A stretch of DNA of 15,879 bases, from the NCBI GenBank assembly GCA_035254305.1, contig DATFAS010000200.1:1-15879 (forward strand), in the 5' to 3' direction. Shown here piece by piece: positions 1 to 7,177 of the stretch; position 1 is the stretch's first letter, and each line of letters starts with the position of its first letter. The notes below the pieces were generated by a model. It searched no databases. It was not told the DNA's origin and saw nothing but the letters and a program-made list of their open reading frames with translations. Source of the DNA: DATFAS01 sp035254305 (GTDB lineage: Bacteria; Bacillota; Bacilli; Aneurinibacillales; RAOX-1). The translations under genes and the position numbers were made by a program.

Positions 1-101
1 TTAAAATGACGTATGCTTCCAATTAGCTAAAGAATGCCCCCTCAATCGAGAGCTTATCATAAATTATCCACTATTTATTCAGGCAATTTTTTCCTTATAT
101 G

Positions 102-110
102 TGGTATAAT
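102..110 (+). promoter_or_regulatory. Extended -10 promoter of the chemoreceptor gene
   Basis: The sequence TGGTATAAT is a perfect extended -10 element (TG-n-TATAAT). The -35 region 17 bases upstream (GGCAAT) is poor, as is usual for extended -10 promoters. It lies about 90 bases ahead of the chemoreceptor start. A sigma-D promoter, common for chemotaxis genes, was looked for and not found. Confidence 0.6.
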
Positions 111-203
111 TTGTATGAATATCTCAAATTTTGTAGATTAAAAAATAAAGAGGAGGGGGCGTTTTGTACCCTTTTTGGTAGGGGGGTGAACGCTATTAAA
201 GTG

Positions 204-2189
204 ATGAAAAACTCTTTGAAAATTAAAATCACTTTTGGAATTATTGGGATCGCATTTCTTTCTAATGCTTTAACTGGCTTCTTGACGTATAACTCTTCTA
301 AAGAGATTATTGAAAAATCACTCCAAAGCAACGCGAGTTCACAAGTAGAAACGCATGTCAATACATTGGATGCATGGCTCCAAACACGAATGTCTGAAGT
401 TGATGTTATCGCCAATACCGACACGATTCGATCAGGCAATATGGATAAAATGATGGACTATTTTAAATATGAAAAAGAACGGACTCAAGGGGTTTTTAAT
501 TCTTTTGGTATATCGGATACAAAAGGAAATTTAACTCTCGATGCGGGTGTTACCATTCAGATCGGCAATGAGTCAACCTTTCCACAAATAATGGAGGGGA
601 GATCAGTTATTTCAAATCCCTTTCCTGCTAAGGAAGACCCAAAAAGCTTGATCATAAGTTTTGAGGCCCCCGTATATGATGCAAACAAAAAGGTAACAGG
701 ATTAATAAGTGGGGCATCGTTAATCAACAAGGTATTTGAAGAAAATACGAGCTTTAAAGTTGGAAAAACAGATACTGTTTATATTTTCCAAAAGGATGGA
801 ACAATGATTTACCATCCCAACAAAGAGTTGGTTTTGAATGAAAAAGCAAATTTATTAAAATCCACAGATGAAAACGTAAGAAATTTAGCGGCCAAAATGG
901 TCCAAAATAAAAAAGGATTCGAAAATATAATCATCAACGGTCAAAAACATGTGGTCTTTTATAATGAGGTTCCTGATATGGATTGGGTAATGGCACTTGA
1001 TGTACCCGTTGATGAATTTTTCGCACCATTAAATCGTTTACTTTTGGAATCTGTTAGCAGTGCGGTTTTATCTCTTATCTTAATTGGTTTTAGCGTCTTT
1101 TTTAGTTTACAAAGAATGTTTAGTCGATTAAATTTGATTTCCCATATTGCAAAGAATGTTGCCCAAGGAGATTTAGTCGTTGACTCCATACATGTCGTAC
1201 GCCGTGATGAAATCGGAGAATTGGCCCAATTAGTCAATGAAATGGTGAGAAATCTTCGGAATCTAATTACACAGGTAGCCCAATCGTCCTCACATGTCAA
1301 TTCATTATCAGATACGTTGTACTCGAGTGCAGACCATAGCAATAAAGCCACGGAATGGATCGCTAAGACTATTCAGGAGGTTGCTATAGGAACGGAAAAG
1401 CAAGTAAATAGTGTGCACCAAGGAACAAATGTAATGACCTCTATGACCTCACAAATCAAAGAATTATCTGACTATACAGGAAGAGTAACAGAAATGGCTT
1501 CTGTGGCGTCAGATAAAGCCTCTTCAGGGAATATTACGATACAAACAGCGATCAAACAAATGAATTCCATACAAGAGACTGTCACTCGTTTGTCAGAAGT
1601 GATCTCAGGTTTAGGCGACCGTTCGAAAGAAATCGGTACGATTATTCAGGCTATCTCAGGCATTTCTACACAAACCAACCTATTGGCGTTAAACGCAGCA
1701 ATCGAGGCAGCACGGGCTGGAGAACATGGCCGAGGATTTGCCATCGTAGCTGATGAAGTTCGTAGGCTCGCTGAACAATCCAATGTTTCAGCTCAACAAA
1801 TTGCCCAACTGATTGAATCTATCCAGCGCGAAACTAATCATGCAGTGAGTTCTATGGATGTTGCAACAAAAGAAGTAAATGAAGGAATTGAGTATGTGAA
1901 TCAGGCGGGTTATGCGTTTAATGATATCCAACAATCGGTGGATGAAGTTGTAGTGGCAGAGAATGAGGTTCAACGTTTACTAGCTCTGTTATCACATGGT
2001 ACGAATAATCTAGTGGAAGCCATGACTGCGATCTCCCAGGTTGCCAATGAAACAGCAAGCGGGACACAGAATGTATCTGCTTCTTCCCAAGAACAACTAG
2101 CCTCTATAGAGGAGATTAGCGCTTCTTCTCAAGCTCTAGCAAAAACAGCGGGGGAATTGCACGCACTCATTAACCGGTTTAAGGTCTAA
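204..2189 (+). CDS. Methyl-accepting chemotaxis protein (McpA/TlpA type, double-Cache sensor)
   Basis: This is a transmembrane chemoreceptor that would sense an extracellular ligand and control CheA through CheW. From ATG 204 it is 661 residues, the size of the B. subtilis McpA/McpB/TlpA family. Order of parts: TM1 about residues 9-29; extracellular double-Cache-like sensor about 35-275; TM2 about 280-302; HAMP about 303-355; methyl-accepting coiled coil to the C-terminus. The conserved hairpin tip is at about 491-526 (NLLALNAAIEAARAGEHGRG). The start is ambiguous: an AGGGGGGTGA ribosome site ends at 189, with GTG 201 or ATG 204 downstream at rather long spacing; GTG 186 is also in frame. The amino-acid dCache signature (Y-x4-R-x-W-Y) is not visible, so the ligand cannot be named. 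It is monocistronic, with its own promoter and terminator. Confidence 0.93.
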   Translation: MKNSLKIKITFGIIGIAFLSNALTGFLTYNSSKEIIEKSLQSNASSQVETHVNTLDAWLQTRMSEVDVIANTDTIRSGNMDKMMDYFKYEKERTQGVFNSFGISDTKGNLTLDAGVTIQIGNESTFPQIMEGRSVISNPFPAKEDPKSLIISFEAPVYDANKKVTGLISGASLINKVFEENTSFKVGKTDTVYIFQKDGTMIYHPNKELVLNEKANLLKSTDENVRNLAAKMVQNKKGFENIIINGQKHVVFYNEVPDMDWVMALDVPVDEFFAPLNRLLLESVSSAVLSLILIGFSVFFSLQRMFSRLNLISHIAKNVAQGDLVVDSIHVVRRDEIGELAQLVNEMVRNLRNLITQVAQSSSHVNSLSDTLYSSADHSNKATEWIAKTIQEVAIGTEKQVNSVHQGTNVMTSMTSQIKELSDYTGRVTEMASVASDKASSGNITIQTAIKQMNSIQETVTRLSEVISGLGDRSKEIGTIIQAISGISTQTNLLALNAAIEAARAGEHGRGFAIVADEVRRLAEQSNVSAQQIAQLIESIQRETNHAVSSMDVATKEVNEGIEYVNQAGYAFNDIQQSVDEVVVAENEVQRLLALLSHGTNNLVEAMTAISQVANETASGTQNVSASSQEQLASIEEISASSQALAKTAGELHALINRFKV

Positions 2190-2197
2190 TCATAATG

Positions 2198-2245
2198 AAG
2201 GGGCTGTCCGAAAATCCATCTTGGCTTTTTGGAAGGCCTCTTTTT
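2198..2245 (+). terminator. Rho-independent terminator after the chemoreceptor gene
   Basis: The arms are 2198-2214 (AAGGGGCTGTCCGAAAA) and 2226-2242 (TTTTTGGAAGGCCTCTT). They pair over 17 positions with one mismatch and a few G-U pairs, around an 11-base loop, and run into TTT. The hairpin starts 8 bases after the stop codon. Confidence 0.75.
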
Positions 2246-2246
2246 A

Positions 2247-2276
2247 CTGTCACTTTCTCAACTTTCTACGTATAAA
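2247..2276 (+). promoter_or_regulatory. Possible sigma-A promoter of the 3D-domain gene
   Basis: CTGTCA (2247-2252) and TATAAA (2271-2276) are separated by 18 bases. They lie after the chemoreceptor terminator and about 65 bases before the GTG start. The -35 match is 4 of 6, so this is only plausible. A small TCTCC/GGAGA hairpin follows at about 2279-2293. Confidence 0.35.
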
Positions 2277-2340
2277 TTTCTCCTTTGGTGGAGATGATGT
2301 GACTGTGGAGAGGATTCAAATGAGAAGGTGAAAAGTACAA

Positions 2341-2928
2341 GTGAAACTTATACATACGACTTATATACTAACAACCATTATTTTTGTTTTAGCGGCGTCA
2401 TTCTTGCTAACTAGGTCACCTAATACGATCGAGTTTCAACCAGAAATGATGGAACAAGTCCAATTAGCTAATCAGCAAAAGTTGACTGCTGAGAGCCAAA
2501 AGGAGAATCCGCAGGATGTACTTAGTCATTTACCCAAGGTACAAGTCGTTGCCACTGGTTATTATGCAGGTGTAGAATCGACAGGAAAGGGAAAAAACCA
2601 TCCTGAATACGGGATTACTTATTCAGGAGTTCGTGCGGTCAGGGGGACTTACTCTACTATAGCTGCTGATTTAAATGTTTTTCCACTGGGTTCGATTCTC
2701 TATATTCCTGGCTACGGTTATGGTATAGTAGCTGATATTGGGTCAGCGATTAAAGGAAATAAAATTGATCTGTATTATGATACCATTGACGATGTGTTTA
2801 AAAAATGGGGCAAAAAGACCGTTGATGTCTATGTAGTCAAGAAAGGCACAGGAACCGTTACAGAAGCAATGATGAAGGAATTAAATAGCAAACAGGTTGT
2901 TGAGGCCAATAGCCAGAAGAAGGAATAA
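2341..2928 (+). CDS. yuiC: Membrane-anchored 3D-domain protein (YuiC-like)
   Basis: This protein of 195 residues carries a 3D (Asp-Asp-Asp) domain, a double-psi-barrel fold related to MltA-type lytic transglycosylases. Residues 5-24 form a hydrophobic anchor or signal with no obvious cleavage site. A polar linker follows (about 25-65), then the domain (about 68-166) containing STGKGKNHPEYGITYSG. The three conserved aspartates are D110 (AADLNVFPLGS), D132 (VADIGS) and D143 (KIDLYYD). It should act on peptidoglycan outside the membrane; B. subtilis YuiC is the closest relative I recognise. The GTG start at 2341 is supported by AGAAGGTGAAAA about 8 bases upstream. It stands alone between two terminators. 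The family call is firm; the activity is inferred. Confidence 0.88.
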   Translation: MKLIHTTYILTTIIFVLAASFLLTRSPNTIEFQPEMMEQVQLANQQKLTAESQKENPQDVLSHLPKVQVVATGYYAGVESTGKGKNHPEYGITYSGVRAVRGTYSTIAADLNVFPLGSILYIPGYGYGIVADIGSAIKGNKIDLYYDTIDDVFKKWGKKTVDVYVVKKGTGTVTEAMMKELNSKQVVEANSQKKE

Positions 2929-2954
2929 GAGAGCTTTTTTTAGCTCTCTTTTTT
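2927..2954 (+). terminator. Rho-independent terminator after the 3D-domain gene
   Basis: AAGAGAGCT (2927-2935) pairs perfectly with AGCTCTCTT (2942-2950) around a six-T loop and is followed by TTTT. The stem begins inside the stop codon of the gene. Confidence 0.9.
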
Positions 2955-3004
2955 GGTAGGAAATGGTGAATGATAACCTTATAATTCTGAAAAATAGTTC
3001 GTGT

Positions 3005-3048
3005 TTTGCTGAAAAATTATCTTTTCAATTTCACTTAAGTTCGGTATA
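3005..3048 (+). promoter_or_regulatory. Possible PurR operator (paired PurBox-like sites)
   Basis: Reading the minus strand across 3036-3048 gives an ATACCGAACTT core, which matches the Bacillus PurBox (AWWWCCGAACWWT) except at its outermost bases. A weaker site in the opposite orientation (TTTGCTGAAAAAT, 3005-3017) lies 18 bases upstream. PurR normally binds two oppositely oriented boxes about 16-17 bases apart, one often weak. The strong box overlaps the -10 of the xpt promoter. PurR control of xpt-pbuX is known in B. subtilis; here it is inferred from the motif. Confidence 0.45.
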
Positions 3049-3050
3049 AT
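3022..3050 (+). promoter_or_regulatory. Sigma-A promoter of the xpt-pbuX operon
   Basis: A consensus TATAAT at 3045-3050 has a -35-like TTTTCA at 3022-3027 with exactly 17 bases between. Transcription would begin at about 3057, shortly before the riboswitch aptamer. Confidence 0.7.
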
Positions 3051-3074
3051 CGAAAATGCAAACGAAAAATATTG

Positions 3075-3145
3075 ACTCGTATAATCGCAGGAATATGGCC
3101 TGCAAGTTTCTACCGTTCTACCGAATAAATAGAACGACTACGAGT
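3075..3145 (+). promoter_or_regulatory. Guanine-specific purine riboswitch aptamer
   Basis: This is a three-way-junction purine aptamer. P1 is ACTCGTA (3075-3081) with TACGAGT (3139-3145). P2 is GCAGG (3087-3091) with CCTGC (3099-3103), closing loop AATATGG. The J2/3 segment TTTCTAC matches the B. subtilis xpt aptamer exactly. P3 is CGTTCTA (3114-3120) with TAGAACG (3130-3136), closing loop CCGAATAAA. The ligand-pairing base is C3138 (equivalent of C74 in GAC-TA), which specifies guanine or hypoxanthine rather than adenine. L2 keeps the GG and L3 the CC needed for the kissing contact, but P3/L3 is four bases longer than in B. subtilis xpt. The genes downstream, xpt and pbuX, fit the assignment. 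Confidence 0.97.
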
Positions 3146-3204
3146 GAAGCACCAATTATTATGGGAATTGTATTTTATCCCGGAGTAATTTGTCTTTCAC
3201 TTGT
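3140..3204 (+). promoter_or_regulatory. Riboswitch antiterminator helix
   Basis: ACGAGTGAAG (3140-3149), which includes most of the P1 3' strand, can pair over 10 positions with TTTCACTTGT (3195-3204), in the 5' arm and loop of the terminator. Aptamer P1 and terminator are therefore both mutually exclusive with this helix. That is the expected logic of an OFF switch: ligand stabilises P1, the antiterminator cannot form, and transcription stops. Confidence 0.75.
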
Positions 3205-3230
3205 TGAAGGCAAATGATTCCGGTTTTTTT
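3180..3230 (+). terminator. Guanine-responsive terminator ahead of xpt
   Basis: The arms CCGGAGTAATTTGTCTTTCA (3180-3199) and TGAAGGCAAATGATTCCGG (3205-3223) form a long, slightly imperfect stem. It is followed by seven T residues (3224-3230). It sits between the aptamer and the xpt ribosome binding site. Confidence 0.93.
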
Positions 3231-3260
3231 ATTTTAAAGATTATCTTGGAGGGTGAAGGA

Positions 3261-3854
3261 ATGGAACAGCTTAAAGAAAAAATTAGAAAAGAAGGGATTG
3301 CCTTGTCCGATAGTGTTCTTAAGGTTGACTCCTTTTTAAACCATCAGCTGGATCCGGAACTCATGAAAGCAATGGGGGAGGAATTCTCTCGATATTTTGC
3401 AGGTTCTCAAATCACAAAGATTCTTACCGTCGAGGCTTCTGGGATTGCGGTGGCTATTGCTACAGGGTTAGCTCTAAGTGTACCTGTAGTTTTTGCGAAA
3501 AAGAAAAAACCATTGACAATGAATCAGGATGTTTATGTGGCGGATGTTTTTTCTTTTACTAAACAAGAACAAAATCAAGTGACTGTGTCTAAGAAATTTA
3601 TAAATCCAGAGGATCGCATACTCATTGTTGATGATTTTCTTGCGCATGGAGAAGCGGCACTTGGACTAGCTTCTATTGTTGAACAGGCTGGCGCTGCGAT
3701 TGTTGGGATTGGGATTGTGATTGAAAAGGCATTTCAGGATGGTGGAAAAAGGCTTCGTACAGCAGGGTACGATGTGTATTCCCTTGCAAGAATTGAGAAG
3801 CTTGAAGCAGGTAAAGTCACTTTTGTCCAGGAAGAATTGCTTCTTCAGGACTAG
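3261..3854 (+). CDS. xpt: Xanthine phosphoribosyltransferase
   Basis: This cytoplasmic enzyme transfers the phosphoribosyl group of PRPP to xanthine, giving XMP for guanine nucleotide salvage. The protein is 197 residues; B. subtilis Xpt is 194. The PRPP-binding loop is at about 119-132 (ILIVDDFLAHGEA, with the D124-D125 pair). The N-terminal part carries the Xpt-type segments VEASGIAVA (about 57-65) and the basic KKKKP stretch (about 80-84). ATG 3261 is chosen because GGAGGGTGAAGGA lies just upstream; the frame stays open to a TTG at 3201, but that lies inside the terminator hairpin. It is the first gene of a two-gene operon with pbuX, 34 bases downstream, under a guanine riboswitch and probably PurR. 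Confidence 0.97.
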   Translation: MEQLKEKIRKEGIALSDSVLKVDSFLNHQLDPELMKAMGEEFSRYFAGSQITKILTVEASGIAVAIATGLALSVPVVFAKKKKPLTMNQDVYVADVFSFTKQEQNQVTVSKKFINPEDRILIVDDFLAHGEAALGLASIVEQAGAAIVGIGIVIEKAFQDGGKRLRTAGYDVYSLARIEKLEAGKVTFVQEELLLQD

Positions 3855-3888
3855 TTTTTGATAAATAAATAGAGGAGGGTATCAAAAA

Positions 3889-5214
3889 GTGGGGAAAAAG
3901 TTAAACATTTGGAAAATCGGGGCTTTAGGCTTTCAACATGTATTGGCTATGTATGCTGGGGCTGTTGTCGTTCCTTTAATTGTAGGTCCAGCCATCGGTA
4001 TGACTCCTGAACAAGTAGCTTATTTGATTTCCATTGATTTATTTACTTGTGGAATTGCATCTTTATTGCAGGTAATAGGTGGTAAGTTTTTTGGAGTGAA
4101 GCTTCCTATTCTCATGGGATGTGCCTTCCAAGCTGTTGGACCCATGATTGCGATAGGAAAAATGCAAGGAATAACAGCGATCTATGGGGCCATTATTGCT
4201 GCAGGTATTATTGTTGTGATTCTCTCTCAGTTTATGGATAAAATTATTAAGTTTTTCCCACCGGTAGTAACAGGTTCTGTTGTAACCATTATTGGTACCT
4301 CTTTGATCGGAGTTGCGATGGGAAACATTGTAGGGCAACCAAATACACCAGATTTTGCGAGCTCGACAAGCTTATTTCTAGCTACGATCACATTTCTTTC
4401 GATTGTTTTGATGCAGCGTTTCTTTAAAGGATATTTAAAATCTATTGCTATCTTAATTTCGCTTGTAATTGGAACTGCCGTAGCATCCTTTATGGGCCTT
4501 GTTGATTTCTCAACAGTAGGTAAAGTTGGTTGGTTCCATATGGTAGAGCCTTTCCGTTTTGGAGCACCGACATTTAACCCAGCTGCGATTTTAAGTATGG
4601 TGCTTGTTGGAATTGTAAGTATGATTGAAACAACAGGGGTGTTCTTTGCTCTAGCCGATGTAGTCGATAAGAAAATTGATGGTGCAGATATCAAGCGTGG
4701 TTTACGTGCCGAAGGAATAGCCCAAATTGTTGGTGGAATCTTTCAAGCTTTCCCTTATACGACTTATTCCCAGAACGTTGGATTAGTTGCTCTAACGGGT
4801 GTGAAAACAAGAAAAGTAGTCGTTGCAGCTTGTGTTATTATTATGGCTCTTGGTTTACTTCCTAAGGTTGCGGCATTAACAACGATTATTCCAAATCCTG
4901 TTCTAGGTGGCGCCATGATTCCTATGTTTGGAATGGTAGTCGCTTCTGGAATTCGCCAATTGGTAAAAGTGAATTTCCAAAGCCTCGAAAACATGTTCAT
5001 TGTAGCTGTTTCTGTTGGGATTGGTCTTGGGGTTTCTGTATCACCAAATGTTTTTGCTAATCTTCCACAAGGAATTCGTGTGATTCTTGAGAGTGGGATA
5101 GTTACTGGAAGCATGATCGCCATTTTCCTAAATGTCCTATTTAACGGAATCAAGAATCAAAGTATCGAAGAAAATGTACAAGCCTATAAGGAAGAACATA
5201 GCGTAGCAAGTTAA
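3889..5214 (+). CDS. pbuX: Xanthine permease (NCS2 / nucleobase-ascorbate transporter family)
   Basis: This membrane symporter imports xanthine for Xpt. The protein has 441 residues (B. subtilis PbuX is 438) and is hydrophobic throughout, consistent with the 14-helix NCS2 fold. The family signature is at 295-308 (QNVGLVALTGVKTR). The conserved glutamate of TM8 is E247 (SMIETTG), and Q295-N296 correspond to the substrate-binding pair known in E. coli XanQ. The GTG start at 3889 lies 9 bases after GAGGAGGG. Pairing with xpt behind a guanine riboswitch makes xanthine, rather than uric acid or uracil, the likely substrate. A terminator follows the stop by two bases. Confidence 0.95.
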   Translation: MGKKLNIWKIGALGFQHVLAMYAGAVVVPLIVGPAIGMTPEQVAYLISIDLFTCGIASLLQVIGGKFFGVKLPILMGCAFQAVGPMIAIGKMQGITAIYGAIIAAGIIVVILSQFMDKIIKFFPPVVTGSVVTIIGTSLIGVAMGNIVGQPNTPDFASSTSLFLATITFLSIVLMQRFFKGYLKSIAILISLVIGTAVASFMGLVDFSTVGKVGWFHMVEPFRFGAPTFNPAAILSMVLVGIVSMIETTGVFFALADVVDKKIDGADIKRGLRAEGIAQIVGGIFQAFPYTTYSQNVGLVALTGVKTRKVVVAACVIIMALGLLPKVAALTTIIPNPVLGGAMIPMFGMVVASGIRQLVKVNFQSLENMFIVAVSVGIGLGVSVSPNVFANLPQGIRVILESGIVTGSMIAIFLNVLFNGIKNQSIEENVQAYKEEHSVAS

Positions 5215-5216
5215 AG

Positions 5217-5239
5217 AAGGAGCGAATGCTCCTTTTTTT
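5217..5239 (+). terminator. Rho-independent terminator of xpt-pbuX
   Basis: AAGGAGC (5217-5223) pairs perfectly with GCTCCTT (5228-5234) around a GAAT tetraloop and runs into five further T residues. Confidence 0.9.
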
Positions 5240-5327
5240 AATGGAAGTGAAAGCGATGGGAGTTGTAATCCATTATTTATGATACATTAAAAGGAAAGGT
5301 AATTTAAATTTTAAGGAGGAACAGTCA

Positions 5328-5750
5328 ATGGCTTTTCAAAATCCAAGCCCTGTAGAACGTAAGAAGATACTAGAAGAGGCGAAAACGGTAGCGGTAGTTG
5401 GTCTTTCAGATAATCCAGAACGGACAAGCTATATGGTCAGCCAGGCTATGCAGAGGAGTGGCTATCGAATTATTCCGGTGAATCCCATGGTAACAGAGGT
5501 GCTGGGGGAAAAAGCGGTTCGTTCTTTAGCTGAACTTACAGAACCAGTTGATATTATTAATGTTTTCCGACGTAGTGAACAAATCATGCCAGTTGCCGAA
5601 GAAGCTGCAAAATATGGAAAGGCAAAGGTTTTCTGGATGCAGCAAGGAATTTATAATGAAGAGGCTGCACAGTATTGTAAGGATCATGGGATGACTGTGG
5701 TTATGGATACCTGTATTAAAGTGGATCATGCTCTTTTAATCCGCAAATAA
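5328..5750 (+). CDS. CoA-binding (YccU-type) protein
   Basis: This small cytoplasmic protein of 140 residues consists of one CoA-binding Rossmann-like domain, related to the nucleotide-binding part of succinyl-CoA synthetase alpha. Visible motifs are VAVVGLSDNPER (21-32), the strand end IIPVNP (48-53), VDIINVFRR (74-82), WMQQGIYNEEA (103-113) and MDTCIKVDH (126-134). These are typical of stand-alone members of the family, whose biological role is not settled. The ATG follows AAGGAGGAACAGTCA, a strong ribosome site. The next gene begins 22 bases after the stop, so the two are probably co-transcribed. No clear promoter was found between 5240 and 5312. Confidence 0.88.
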   Translation: MAFQNPSPVERKKILEEAKTVAVVGLSDNPERTSYMVSQAMQRSGYRIIPVNPMVTEVLGEKAVRSLAELTEPVDIINVFRRSEQIMPVAEEAAKYGKAKVFWMQQGIYNEEAAQYCKDHGMTVVMDTCIKVDHALLIRK

Positions 5751-5772
5751 TTTAAGGGGAGGAAAAGAACGA

Positions 5773-6348
5773 ATGTCTAATAATGTGAAAGATCGGATTC
5801 CTCCAAATCAACGGCTGACTGAGGGCTTCCCGGTCCTTCATTATGGAGATATTCCGGATGTAGATCTTGGTTCTTGGAAGCTGCATTTATTTGGCTTAAT
5901 TGATCAAGAGAGAACGTTCAATTGGGAAGAGTTTAATCAACTTCCTATGTCGACGTTTCAGAATGATATTCATTGTGTGACGGGATGGTCTAAGCTTGAT
6001 AATTATTGGGAAGGGGTTTCGGTTAAAGACCTTCTGCAAGGAGTTCAAATTAGTCCAGATGTCCATTATGTCCTTCTTCACGCACAAGGTGGCTGGACAA
6101 CGAATATGCCATTAGAGGATTTTCTGAGTGAGGGAAGTCTGTTTGCAACGAAACACAATGGGGAAGCATTAACGCTTGAGCATGGTTGGCCTGTTCGATT
6201 TGTTGTTCCTCATCTCTACTTTTGGAAAAGTGCCAAGTGGTTGACTGGCGTTGAATTTTTGGCCAAGGATCAGGCAGGCTTTTGGGAGAAGAACGGCTAT
6301 CATATGTATGGAAGCCCATGGAAGGAACAAAGGTTTGCTTGGGATTAA
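5773..6348 (+). CDS. yuiH: Sulfite-oxidase-like molybdopterin oxidoreductase (YuiH-like)
   Basis: The protein (191 residues) is a single oxidoreductase molybdopterin-binding domain of the sulfite oxidase family. The cysteine expected to bind molybdenum is C68, in DIHCVTGWSKLDN. Other family segments are VLLHAQGGWTTNMPLEDF (about 100-117), GWPVRFVVPHLYFWKSAKW (about 138-156) and the C-terminal GYHMYGSPW (about 175-183). There is no signal peptide and no haem or dimerisation domain, so it should be cytoplasmic, as I infer for B. subtilis YuiH. The substrate is unknown. AAGGGGAGG lies before the ATG. It follows the CoA-binding gene by 22 bases, and no molybdenum-cofactor genes are nearby. Confidence 0.9.
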   Translation: MSNNVKDRIPPNQRLTEGFPVLHYGDIPDVDLGSWKLHLFGLIDQERTFNWEEFNQLPMSTFQNDIHCVTGWSKLDNYWEGVSVKDLLQGVQISPDVHYVLLHAQGGWTTNMPLEDFLSEGSLFATKHNGEALTLEHGWPVRFVVPHLYFWKSAKWLTGVEFLAKDQAGFWEKNGYHMYGSPWKEQRFAWD

Positions 6349-6358
6349 ATTTTTTACG

Positions 6359-6395
6359 AAGAAGAGGACTGACCTTACGGTGTAGTCCTCTTCTT
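6359..6395. terminator. Hairpin between convergent genes
   Basis: AAGAAGAGGACT (6359-6370) pairs perfectly over 12 bases with AGTCCTCTTCTT (6384-6395) around a 13-base loop. It lies between the convergent yuiH-like and dehydrogenase genes and overlaps the last bases of the latter's stop codon. Neither side has a proper U-tract, so termination is probable rather than certain. Confidence 0.55.
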
Positions 6396-7158
6396 ATTGA
6401 TCGGGTGTTAACCATTTGGCTACCTTCGCCACAAGGCTTCGTGGTAGAAATTTAGCCGCATAAGCCCCCAGTTTATTCACCCCTCCCGGTATAATCACAC
6501 GCTTTCCTTGCATCATCCCTCGGTAGCCCTCCACGGTTACGATTCTAGCATCCATGACTTTACTAAACATTTTGGTTCCTTCTACATTTGCTGCTTTGGC
6601 GAAATTAGTTTTCGAGGGGCCTGGGCATAGGGTTGTTATGCTTATACCTGTCCCTTGGAGTTCCTCTGCTAGAGCCTCTGAAAAGGAGAGAACAAATGCT
6701 TTTGTAGCAAAATAGACAGTCATCTTGGGCCCGGGTTGAAAGGCAGCCGTAGAGGCAACATTTAGGATTTTACCGTACTTCTTTTCCTTCATGGCTGGTA
6801 ATAACCGATGGGTTAATTCGATGAGTACCGTCACGTTCAATTGGATCATGTCTGTTTGACGTTTAAGGTCTAATTGGTTGAAGTAGCCTAATAAGCCAAA
6901 ACCAGCATTATTGATTAGAATATCGATATGGATATTCCTTGCTTTTAACTCCTCGTAGACTTCTTCTACAGCATTCGATTGAGTAAGATCTTTAGGAATA
7001 ATTGTTATGGATGTTTGAGGGAATTGTGCTTGAATTTGTTTTAATCTTTGTTCATTGCGGGCAACTAAAACAAGCTCATAGCCGTCTTGAACAAATAATC
7101 GAACAAATTCATAACCGAAGCCACTGGTTGCCCCTGTTATTAGAGCTGTCTTAGGCAT
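6394..7158 (-). CDS. Short-chain dehydrogenase/reductase (classical SDR)
   Basis: The protein is a 254-residue NAD(P)-dependent oxidoreductase with a Rossmann fold. The cofactor loop is TGATSGFG (8-15), and NNAG is at 83-86. The catalytic residues are S136, Y149 and K153 (YFATK), followed by CPGP (178-181). R34 after the second strand (LVLVARNEQRL) favours NADPH. It belongs to the DltE-like group (COG0300), whose substrates are mostly unknown; the sequence gives no substrate. CTAGGAGGAGC precedes the ATG. It is convergent with the yuiH-like gene and divergent from the YisP-like gene, with an operator-like palindrome just upstream. Confidence 0.92.
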   Translation of the reverse strand: MPKTALITGATSGFGYEFVRLFVQDGYELVLVARNEQRLKQIQAQFPQTSITIIPKDLTQSNAVEEVYEELKARNIHIDILINNAGFGLLGYFNQLDLKRQTDMIQLNVTVLIELTHRLLPAMKEKKYGKILNVASTAAFQPGPKMTVYFATKAFVLSFSEALAEELQGTGISITTLCPGPSKTNFAKAANVEGTKMFSKVMDARIVTVEGYRGMMQGKRVIIPGGVNKLGAYAAKFLPRSLVAKVAKWLTPDQ

Positions 7159-7177
7159 ATAGCTCCTCCTAGGAAAA

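Noticed and set aside
2198..2214. AAGGGGCTGTCCGAAAA resembles the ends of some insertion sequences and dispersed repeats of Bacillales.
   Set aside because: It pairs along its whole length with 2226-2242, directly behind a gene and before T residues, so a terminator explains it. No transposase or target duplication is present.
3201..3260. In-frame upstream extension of xpt starting at TTG 3201.
   Set aside because: It lies inside the riboswitch terminator, has no ribosome site, and the ATG at 3261 has a strong one and matches the family length.
4227..4694. Long open frame of 155 codons on the minus strand inside pbuX, and similar ones elsewhere (959-1351, 4764-5153, 9028-9420).
   Set aside because: They are antisense shadows of well-supported genes, with no ribosome sites and no recognisable domain.
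5248..5261. Possible catabolite-responsive element (TGAAAGCGATGGGA) before the CoA-binding gene.
   Set aside because: Only the left half matches the cre consensus; the right half lacks the required CA ending.
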